A stretch of 6,275 nt of DNA, taken from the NCBI GenBank assembly GCA_947466555.1, contig CANIFK010000333.1, positions 1 through 6,275 on the forward strand, in the 5' to 3' direction. The translations under genes were made by a program, and so were the position numbers. Of this stretch, positions 1-4,586 are shown piece by piece. A model generated the notes under the pieces. That model saw nothing but the letters and a program-made list of their open reading frames with translations. It had not been told where the DNA came from and did not search any database. The number at the start of each line of letters is the position of its first letter. The stretch's first letter is position 1. This DNA comes from Acidobacteriota bacterium (GTDB lineage Bacteria; Acidobacteriota; Terriglobia; Bryobacterales; Bryobacteraceae).

Positions 1-197
1 CATGTCAGCGCCCCCGTCCCGATCCACGGCCCGGCCATGCCGATCAGAGCCACCACGCCGTCGCTCTCCTGCAACGGGTGGCCGATGATACGCGTCTCCC
101 CTGCCTCCACCGTGCAGCCCAGCATCATGCCGCAAACGTTTTCGACAGAACTCCTAATGCCCGTCTCCACCAGTTCCTGCATCTCTTCAGTCGTCAT
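1..197 (-). CDS. CheX-like chemotaxis phosphatase domain protein (partial, N-terminal 65 residues)
   Basis: The gene starts at ATG 197 and runs off the left edge, so only about 65 N-terminal residues are visible. An opening helix (TEEMQELVETGIRSSVENV) is followed by CGMMLG, then a beta segment and the stretch GVVALIGMAGPWIGTGALT. This order (helix, 'vfxxMlG', then 'vIGmxGxxxGxxxL') matches my memory of CheX/CheC-like phosphatases, which remove phosphate from CheY-type receivers. The ExxN catalytic motif would lie beyond the edge, so activity cannot be judged. A good ribosome site (GGAGG, about 8 bases before the ATG) supports the start. The gene lies 26 bases downstream of a CheY-like gene on the same strand, so it is probably co-transcribed and may act on that protein. 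The assignment rests on a partial sequence and on context. Confidence 0.72.
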   Translation of the reverse strand, partial: MTTEEMQELVETGIRSSVENVCGMMLGCTVEAGETRIIGHPLQESDGVVALIGMAGPWIGTGALT

Positions 198-223
198 GGT
201 TCGCCCTCCGTTGAACGGTTCAT

Positions 224-595
224 TTACACCAGGCCTACCAGCTTCTCTTTGATCTGGTCGGCCGTAAACGGCTTGCGAACGTAGCCCGCCGCCCCTAGGT
301 CCACCGCCTCCAGCACCTTCTGCTGGCTGCCTTCCGTCGTAATCATTACCACTGGAATTGACTTCCACGCCGCATTCGCACGAATCTGCGTCAGCAGTTC
401 AATCCCATCCATGTTCGGCATGTTGATGTCGGAAAGGACCAAGCCCACGTGGTTAGCCTTTAGCCGCTCCAGTGCCTCAATCCCGTCACCGGCTTCCAGA
501 ATCGTCCCTAACGGGATCTCCGTTTGCGCCAACACCCGCTGCAGAATCTTCCGAATCGCGGCGGAGTCGTCAACGATGAGTACGTCCAATGCCAT
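224..595 (-). CDS. Single-domain CheY-like response regulator
   Basis: This 123-residue protein is one receiver domain with no output domain, the usual length for stand-alone CheY-type regulators. All key residues are visible: the acidic pair D9/D10 (IVDDS), the phospho-acceptor D56 (LSDINMPNMDG), T86 in MITTEG, Y105 at the switch position and K108 in the KPF motif. It is therefore expected to be phosphorylated by a histidine kinase and to signal by protein contact, as CheY does to a motor or pilus machine. The partner kinase is not in the window. Start ATG 595 is preceded by GGGAGAG at a good distance. The CheX-like gene follows after 26 bases, making a regulator/phosphatase pair. Identification as a receiver is secure. 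Which pathway it serves (flagella, type IV pili or another) is not visible. Confidence 0.95.
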   Translation of the reverse strand: MALDVLIVDDSAAIRKILQRVLAQTEIPLGTILEAGDGIEALERLKANHVGLVLSDINMPNMDGIELLTQIRANAAWKSIPVVMITTEGSQQKVLEAVDLGAAGYVRKPFTADQIKEKLVGLV

Positions 596-612
596 GGGGT
601 CTCTCCCTATTC

Positions 613-657
613 CTAACGCGCCGCCTCTTTATCCATCAGCCGCGCTATGTTTTTCAT
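613..657 (-). other. Possible 14-codon leader ORF upstream of the cheY-like gene
   Basis: An ATG at 657 opens a 14-codon frame reading MKNIARLMDKEAAR, stopping with TAG 17 bases before the cheY-like start. It lies in what would be the 5' leader of that gene. A weak purine-rich stretch (GGACGAA) precedes it. A frame this short can arise by chance, and no known attenuation pattern such as a run of one amino acid is seen. It is recorded only as a possible upstream ORF or a remnant of a gene end. Confidence 0.15.
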
Positions 658-669
658 TTCGTCCGCCCC

Positions 670-690
670 AAAATTTTTATGAACAATTTT
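670..690. repeat. AT-rich inverted repeat in the divergent spacer
   Basis: AAAATT (670-675) and AATTTT (685-690) form 6-base inverted arms around a 9-base centre. The repeat lies between the divergent cheY-like and S58 peptidase genes, just upstream of the peptidase -10 candidate. It is far more AT-rich than its surroundings and covers the expected -35 region, so it could be an UP element or an operator. The repeat is seen directly; its function is inferred. Confidence 0.35.
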
Positions 691-706
691 CCGAACCTCC
701 CATCGC

Positions 707-712
707 TATACT
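707..712 (+). promoter_or_regulatory. Candidate -10 element of the S58 peptidase gene
   Basis: TATACT matches the sigma-70 -10 consensus at 5 of 6 bases and lies 19 bases before ATG 732, giving a predicted leader of only about 12 bases. No clear -35 TTGACA is visible at 17 bases (CAATTT is there). A weak GGAA sits 6 bases before the ATG. Confidence 0.45.
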
Positions 713-731
713 GGGCCAACCGGAACCTGCC

Positions 732-1952
732 ATGACCCCAACGATAAAATTCCTTGCCATCGTCCTAGCCCTCGCCTGCGCCCTGCCCGCCCAAAACCCC
801 AGAGGCCGCGCCTTGGGCATCCCCTTTGATGGCACCCCCGGTCCCAACAACGCCATTACCGACGTCGCCGGCATCGCCGTCGGCCACGCCACTCTCATCC
901 GCGGCGAAGGCAAACTCGTTCCTGGCCAAGGCCCCGTTCGCACCGGCGTCACCGCCATCCTGCCCCGCCCGAAAGGCAACTGGGATTTCGTCATGGCCGC
1001 CACCTTCAATCAGAACGGCAACGGCGACATGACCGGCGTCAACTGGATCGAAGAATCCGGCTTCCTGGAAGGTCCCATCCTCCTGACCGGCACTCACAGC
1101 GTCGGCGTCGTCCGCGATGCCGCCATTCATTGGCAAATCGACCAAGGCCGCCAGTTCGTCTTCACCTACCCGATCGTTGCCGAAACATTCGACTCACTCA
1201 ACGACGCCAACGGCCAGCATGTCAAACCCGAACACGCCTGGGCCGCGCTCAACGCCGCCAAGCCCGGCCCGGTCCAGGAAGGCGCCGTCGGTGGCGGCAC
1301 CGGCATGATCTGCAATGGCTTCAAAGGCGGCATCGGCACGTCCTCCCGCATTGTCACCGTCGCCGGCAAACAGTACACCCTGGGCGTCATCGTGCAGTGC
1401 AACTACGGCGGCGATCTGCAGGTCCTAGGTGTCCCCGTCGGCCGCGAGATCACGGACCTGAAAGCCTGCACCACGCTCCCCCAGACCCGCCCCTGGATGG
1501 GCACGCGCCTCCGCCCCTGCCCGGCAAAACAAGCCGCCACCCGCGACGCCGCCGAACACGCCGCCGAACTCGGCCGCGGTTCCATCGTTGTCGTGGTCGC
1601 AACGGACGCGCCTCTGCTATCCCATCAGTTGAAGCGCATCGCCCGCCGCGTCGGCATGGGGCTCGGTAAGCTCGGCAGTTGGGCCGGCAACGGCTCCGGC
1701 GATCTGTTCCTGGCCCTCTCCACCGCCAACCCCGGAGCAGGCTCCGCCAACGAAGTGGCCAAGCTTGAAATGGTCCCCAACAACGTCATCGATCCCCTCT
1801 TCCGCGCCACCATCGACGCCACCGAAGAGGCCGTCGTCAACGCCATGCTCGCTGCCCCGGCCGTCACCACCGGCGTCGATGGCATCCAGATCTTCGGCCT
1901 CCCCGGCCCCCGCCTCGTCGAGACGCTGAAGAAGTACGGTCGCATGCGATAG
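732..1952 (+). CDS. Exported S58 family peptidase (DmpA/BapA-like aminopeptidase)
   Basis: The 406-residue protein belongs to peptidase family S58: N-terminal-nucleophile aminopeptidases that cut themselves before a Ser and then remove N-terminal residues, in some members D- or beta-amino acids. Residues 1-21 form a signal peptide (K6, hydrophobic 7-18, cleavage near ALPAQ), so it should act in the periplasm or outside. Family motifs in order are NAITDVAGIAVGHATL (40-54), GGGTGMICNGFKGGIGTSSR (187-206), Asn224 in QCNYG, and GRGSIVVVVATDAPL with predicted self-cleavage between Gly283 and Ser284. GNGSGD follows at 319-324. Ser322 lies 38 residues after the nucleophile, the spacing I recall for BapA S250/S288, with Asp324 where BapA has Glu290. 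The segment between Asn224 and Ser284, with two Cys, seems longer than in DmpA. The open frame extends upstream, but ATG 732 is chosen because the signal peptide starts there; the upstream part is antisense to the cheY-like gene. Its natural substrate is not apparent. Confidence 0.95.
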   Translation: MTPTIKFLAIVLALACALPAQNPRGRALGIPFDGTPGPNNAITDVAGIAVGHATLIRGEGKLVPGQGPVRTGVTAILPRPKGNWDFVMAATFNQNGNGDMTGVNWIEESGFLEGPILLTGTHSVGVVRDAAIHWQIDQGRQFVFTYPIVAETFDSLNDANGQHVKPEHAWAALNAAKPGPVQEGAVGGGTGMICNGFKGGIGTSSRIVTVAGKQYTLGVIVQCNYGGDLQVLGVPVGREITDLKACTTLPQTRPWMGTRLRPCPAKQAATRDAAEHAAELGRGSIVVVVATDAPLLSHQLKRIARRVGMGLGKLGSWAGNGSGDLFLALSTANPGAGSANEVAKLEMVPNNVIDPLFRATIDATEEAVVNAMLAAPAVTTGVDGIQIFGLPGPRLVETLKKYGRMR

Positions 1953-1967
1953 CGCCCGCCCTAATCA

Positions 1968-2186
1968 TCAAAAGTCGCCCGAAAAAAACTGCTCCTCAGT
2001 AATTGGCGCGTCCCACCCAGGCTTCAAGATAATTTGTCCCCGTAGGGTGCCAAACCGGACCCGCCGCGGAGCCTCCAGTCGCGCAACTGCCTTCCCCCGC
2101 CGCGTGATGACAACCTCTTCTCCGGCCTCTACCGCCCGTACCAACTCGACAAACCGCTTCTTCGCCTCCGTGATCGAAACAACCAT
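1968..2186 (-). CDS. Phd/YefM-family type II antitoxin without an adjacent toxin
   Basis: This 72-residue protein has the Phd/YefM pattern. The DNA-binding N-terminal part contains SITEAKKRFVELVRAVEAGE (4-23) and VVITRRGKAVARL (25-37). A C-terminal tail follows (RFGTLRG at 44-50, then DAPITEEQFFSGDF), of the sort that usually wraps the toxin, most often a PIN-domain or Doc/RelE-like nuclease. Such antitoxins normally precede the toxin gene. Here the next gene downstream is the S58 peptidase, convergent, with only 15 bases between stops, so there is no room for a toxin and none is seen upstream. It is therefore an orphan or solitary regulator. Both functional parts look intact, which argues against simple decay. 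It is last in a minus-strand run, 48 bases after the 227-residue gene, with its own candidate -10 and no Shine-Dalgarno. Confidence 0.88.
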   Translation of the reverse strand: MVVSITEAKKRFVELVRAVEAGEEVVITRRGKAVARLEAPRRVRFGTLRGQIILKPGWDAPITEEQFFSGDF

Positions 2187-2192
2187 AAGCCA

Positions 2193-2198
2193 AGTCTA
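2193..2198 (-). promoter_or_regulatory. Candidate -10 element of the antitoxin gene (possible leaderless start)
   Basis: Read on the minus strand, TAGACT ends 6 bases before the antitoxin ATG at 2186. The predicted transcript would start at or next to the start codon, and no Shine-Dalgarno is present. The match to TATAAT is only 4 of 6 and no -35 is clear, so this is tentative. Confidence 0.25.
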
Positions 2199-2234
2199 TC
2201 GCTCTCAAGATCCCGCAGCCCGCACCGCCCAGAA

Positions 2235-2918
2235 TCAAAAGAATCGTCGCACCCACCGCACCACTCCCGCCCACAGACCCGGCTCAGGCGTCGGCCGGAT
2301 GGAAACAATAGGCGCCGGACGATCCTCCGGTGGAATTTCATGCCGCTCGCAATGCTCCTTGATGGCCAACTCTAACGGTCGCTCCGTCGGAACCGCGTAG
2401 CGATCGACGATATAGAGTCGAAACGGGCCCTGCTTCTCCCAGCCTTCGTAGTCGAAGCGAAGTGCCCGAAGCGCCGCGAACACTCCCCCGCCATAAAAGT
2501 CCCCATCCATCGGCTGCAATGCTTCGCTCGCAAGCGGAGCGCCATCGCTAAACGGCGTAGTCAACTCCGAATGGCACATCCAAAACAGACGCAGCAGCCG
2601 CGCGCCCTCGAACGCGCTGAAATCGTATGTTTGGCTCGCGGTCTCCGCCCCACAGCCCACCACCAGCTCGCCGGTGCGGTTCGCGATCGCGGCCAGATCA
2701 TCCGCGCGTCCCGCGGACAGGAGCATCGCTTCGTCAAATAGGTACGGGGCTCCGCCGCGCTGGCCACCAATCACGTAGGATTCCTCGTTGCCCTCTGGTA
2801 TGGCATCCGAACTCGCCACGTCCCCCACCAGGCGCAATCCAATCCCCACCGCGTCAAACTCCTCGATCAATCGATCAAGCGGTACTCGGCTTGCCACTAC
2901 TCCGCTATGCATTCCCAT
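2235..2918 (-). CDS. Hypothetical protein, 227 residues, no recognised family
   Basis: I do not recognise this protein. It has no signal peptide and no long hydrophobic helix, so it is probably cytosolic. It appears mixed alpha/beta, with a Gly-rich strand-like stretch (YVIGGQRGGAPYLFDEAMLL, 48-67), a central part (TYDFSAFEGARLLRLFWMC, 97-115) and FRLYIVDRYAVPTERPLE (166-183). A Pro-rich linker (196-213) leads to a short amphipathic tail rich in Trp, Arg and Phe (GLWAGVVRWVRRFF) that could touch a membrane or a partner. GGGAGG lies about 6 bases before ATG 2918, a strong ribosome site. ATG 2912, two codons in, is the alternative start. The gene begins 12 bases after the stop of the membrane-protein gene, so the two are probably co-translated. 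The overall style recalls small immunity-like or regulatory proteins, but this is only an impression. Confidence 0.85.
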   Translation of the reverse strand: MGMHSGVVASRVPLDRLIEEFDAVGIGLRLVGDVASSDAIPEGNEESYVIGGQRGGAPYLFDEAMLLSAGRADDLAAIANRTGELVVGCGAETASQTYDFSAFEGARLLRLFWMCHSELTTPFSDGAPLASEALQPMDGDFYGGGVFAALRALRFDYEGWEKQGPFRLYIVDRYAVPTERPLELAIKEHCERHEIPPEDRPAPIVSIRPTPEPGLWAGVVRWVRRFF

Positions 2919-2930
2919 TGCTGCCCTCCC

Positions 2931-3305
2931 TCACCCCCGCCGCGCCCGCCAGGCCCCGCCAAGCAGAAGTAGAAGCGCGCAAGCCTCCGACGCGAAAAAA
3001 TAGGTGAACCACCCCAGGAAACTGAGGCCATGCAAGTTAGGCTCTGTCCGGCAGACTTGCATCAGCCCTTCAATAGCAAAAGGGAGTCCCCCGCCTGCCA
3101 GTCCCACCAGCAGTACCGTCCCCGTCCCGTTCCCCCGAAAAAACGATACCCCCAACGCCAATACCGCCAGGCTCACGACCACCCCGATGAGGGCCACTGC
3201 CCCTGCCATCTCCACATACGCCAAACCCTGGTACTCCAGGAAAACTCCAAGGAATACCAGGGCTCCGGCGCCAAGCCAAAGCAAAAGGTACGGAACAGGC
3301 CGCAC
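2931..3305 (-). CDS. Small integral membrane protein with four predicted helices
   Basis: This 124-residue protein is mostly hydrophobic. Four membrane helices are predicted by eye at about 6-23, 30-56, 63-82 and 95-117. A short polar turn (FRGNGTG) lies between helices 2 and 3, a longer loop (VCRTEPNLHG, 84-93) lies between 3 and 4, and the Arg-rich tail (WRARRG) is probably cytoplasmic. No family is recognised. The start is GTG 3305, one base after the TAG of the isomerase-like gene, with GGAGAG 14 bases upstream, which is rather far. No earlier start is possible without overlapping that gene. Next is the 227-residue gene, 12 bases downstream. The tight spacing suggests one transcript with the isomerase, but the function remains unknown. 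Confidence 0.82.
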   Translation of the reverse strand: MRPVPYLLLWLGAGALVFLGVFLEYQGLAYVEMAGAVALIGVVVSLAVLALGVSFFRGNGTGTVLLVGLAGGGLPFAIEGLMQVCRTEPNLHGLSFLGWFTYFFASEACALLLLLGGAWRARRG

Positions 3306-3306
3306 G

Positions 3307-4143
3307 CTAAACGTTACAGCTCTCCACCGCCTCCAGCAGCGCTTCCTTCCACGGCTTCACCTTCGGCGAATACTCGTGGCAGATGAAGCCCTTGTACCCA
3401 AGGTCCGCAATCGCCTTCGCAATCCCCTTGTAATTCAACTCCTGGTCAATGCTGATCTCATTCCGCCCCGGATTCCCGGCCGTATGGAAATGAGCAAACC
3501 ACTGGAAGTTATCGCGGATCGTGCGAATGATGTCGCCTTCCATAATTTGCATGTGATAGATGTCGTAAAGTAACTTCACCCGCGGCGACGCCACCCGTTT
3601 ACAAACCTCCACGCCCCACGCCGTCCGGTCGCACTGATAGTCCGGATGATTCACCTTACTGTTCAGTAACTCCATGCACAACGTCACGCCCTTATCCTCG
3701 GCGTGCTTCTTCAACTCATTCAAGCAGGCGACGGTGTTGTCCATCCCCTCGGCATCGGACTTCCCGCGCCGGTTGCCCGACAGAATAATCATGTTCGGCG
3801 CGCCAGCCGCCGCCGAAATGTCGATCAGCTCATGCGACCGCTTAATGATCTCCGCATGCAGGCTCTTGTCGTTGACGCCATTCGCCAGCGGGCTTGATCC
3901 CGGCACCATCGACGGCACAATCCCGTACTTCTTCATAATCGGGAACTTGTCCGGACCCTGCAGATCGTAGGCATGAATCCCCAACTCGGCCAGCGCCTTG
4001 CACTGACCCTCGAAGTCGAGATTCGAGCCGCGGAAAACACCCCCGCAAACCCCCTGCTTCAACCGCCCCTGCGCCGGCGCGGCTGTCGCATTCGCCGCGC
4101 TCGCCGCGGCCGCTGTTCCTGCCAAAAACAATCTGCGTTCCAT
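3307..4143 (-). CDS. Tat-exported sugar phosphate isomerase/epimerase-like TIM barrel (hydroxypyruvate isomerase family)
   Basis: Starting at ATG 4143 the protein has 278 residues. It opens with a twin-arginine signal (MERRLFLAG, then an Ala-rich stretch to about residue 25), so export in folded form is expected. The rest is an AP-endonuclease-2-type TIM barrel as in hydroxypyruvate isomerase (Hyi). Probable metal ligands are Glu158 (LCMELLNSK), Asp194 (LLYDIYHMQ), His220 (HFHTAGNPGRNEI) and Glu257 (FICHEYSPK). The two Glu residues are also the expected proton-transfer pair. GNPGRNEI is typical of the Hyi branch. Cytosolic Hyi interconverts hydroxypyruvate and tartronate semialdehyde; an exported relative more likely acts on a sugar or keto-sugar in the periplasm, but the substrate is not visible. 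An in-frame GTG lies two codons earlier, but the ATG places the RR motif normally. There is no Shine-Dalgarno; a TATTAT element lies 7 bases before the ATG. It heads the four-gene minus-strand run. Confidence 0.92.
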   Translation of the reverse strand: MERRLFLAGTAAAASAANATAAPAQGRLKQGVCGGVFRGSNLDFEGQCKALAELGIHAYDLQGPDKFPIMKKYGIVPSMVPGSSPLANGVNDKSLHAEIIKRSHELIDISAAAGAPNMIILSGNRRGKSDAEGMDNTVACLNELKKHAEDKGVTLCMELLNSKVNHPDYQCDRTAWGVEVCKRVASPRVKLLYDIYHMQIMEGDIIRTIRDNFQWFAHFHTAGNPGRNEISIDQELNYKGIAKAIADLGYKGFICHEYSPKVKPWKEALLEAVESCNV

Positions 4144-4149
4144 GCGCAC

Positions 4150-4156
4150 GATAATA
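4150..4156. promoter_or_regulatory. Overlapping divergent -10 elements
   Basis: The seven bases GATAATA contain GATAAT (4150-4155) on the plus strand and TATTAT (4156-4151) on the minus strand, each 5 of 6 to the sigma-70 -10 consensus. The minus element is 7 bases before the isomerase ATG (4143) and the plus element is 11 bases before ATG 4167. Neither start codon has a Shine-Dalgarno, so both messages may be leaderless. No convincing -35 is seen on either side. Confidence 0.4.
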
Positions 4157-4166
4157 TCAAGTACGA

Positions 4167-4418
4167 ATGGGATTTGCTGTCTGGTTATCAGAGGATCAAG
4201 CGTGGGCCCAGGGTACCCACGAATACCGCCCCATGGGCTGCGCCGTCATCGCGCGAAACGGTCAATTCCGCGCCCCGGACTTCAACCGCTACCGCCGCTC
4301 CCCGGACCGCCGGTCGCCGTTTTTCATCGGTCTCTTCGGCTCCCTCGAAGAGGTCAACGTCTTTCTCCGCGCCGGGAAACCCCGCACGCCCGACCGCCAC
4401 ACACCCAATATTTTGTGA
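4167..4418 (+). CDS. Small hypothetical protein, 83 residues
   Basis: This small frame is divergent from the isomerase-like gene. From the internal ATG 4233 onward almost every codon ends in C or G, the habit of neighbouring real genes, and the product looks protein-like (CAVIARNGQFRAPDFNRY, then PFFIGLFGSLEEVNVFLRAG). It is basic and Arg-rich in the middle, with no signal peptide or membrane helix. No family is recognised. Codons before 4233 are less biased, so the true start may be 4233, giving 61 residues; neither start has a ribosome site. The ATG at 4167 sits 11 bases after a plausible -10. The opposite-strand frame over the same bases has the Glu/Gly/Ala-rich look of a shadow and is not chosen. 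Confidence 0.5.
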   Translation: MGFAVWLSEDQAWAQGTHEYRPMGCAVIARNGQFRAPDFNRYRRSPDRRSPFFIGLFGSLEEVNVFLRAGKPRTPDRHTPNIL

Positions 4419-4532
4419 AAAAATGGCCCTCCTGAAAAAGTCAGTCACAAGACTCGAAAATATTTCTGCATTCTCTGTAATCGATAGATATAAAGCCACT
4501 TAACTGGACAGTCGGCACGCCATCCGCGCGGA

Positions 4533-4572
4533 CCCCGATCCGTTTTTCGATTTTCGATTGCTAGAATCGGGG
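4533..4572. repeat. Inverted repeat around the 4587 gene promoter
   Basis: CCCCGAT (4533-4539) and ATCGGGG (4566-4572) are perfect 7-base inverted arms with 26 bases between them. The right arm overlaps the last two bases of the -10 candidate at 4562-4567. A regulator bound here could block the promoter, but 7-base arms in GC-rich DNA can occur by chance. Confidence 0.35.
4559..4567 (+). promoter_or_regulatory. Extended -10 promoter of the 357-residue gene
   Basis: TGC followed by TAGAAT gives an extended -10 (TGn plus a 5-of-6 hexamer), which can work without a good -35; none is seen. The hexamer ends 19 bases before ATG 4587, the same distance as the candidate for the S58 gene. The predicted leader is about 13 bases and contains AGGA (4577-4580), 6 bases before the ATG. 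Confidence 0.5.
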
Positions 4573-4586
4573 CGCTAGGATTTACC

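Larger units (their letters stand above)
4419..4586. other. AT-richer intergenic region, no gene
   Basis: These 168 bases separate the small ORF from the 357-residue gene. About 4409-4500 is clearly AT-richer than the surroundings (CAATATTTTGTG, GAAAATATTTC, GATAGATATAAAG). TATAAA at 4489-4494 could be a further upstream -10. A short tandem likeness, TTTTTCGATTTTCGATTG, lies at 4543-4560. I find no tRNA, no convincing hairpin-plus-T-run terminator and no coding pattern. Confidence 0.6.

Noticed and set aside
224..595. Reading the CheY-like gene as an N-terminal piece of a larger regulator
   Set aside because: The 123 residues end right after the last receiver helix with a clean TAA, and the next gene has its own ribosome site.
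411..731. Upstream extension of the S58 peptidase frame
   Set aside because: It runs antisense through the cheY-like gene, and the signal peptide begins at ATG 732.
1130..1669. A 179-codon Arg/Pro-rich frame inside the S58 gene
   Set aside because: It is a frame-shifted reading of a GC-rich gene, with very high Arg, Pro and His content and no motif.
1953..1967. Terminator between the convergent peptidase and antitoxin genes
   Set aside because: Only 15 bases lie between the stops, and no GC-rich hairpin with a T-run is visible there or just inside either gene.
4188..4499. A 103-codon minus-strand frame opposite the small ORF
   Set aside because: The product has shadow-like composition (EGAEETDEKRR, AAVAVEV). 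The plus frame has the C/G-ending codon habit of real genes here.
4543..4560. TTTTTCGATTTTCGATTG as a repeat array
   Set aside because: It is two imperfect copies of a short unit only, with no spacer pattern; too small to call a repeat family or CRISPR.
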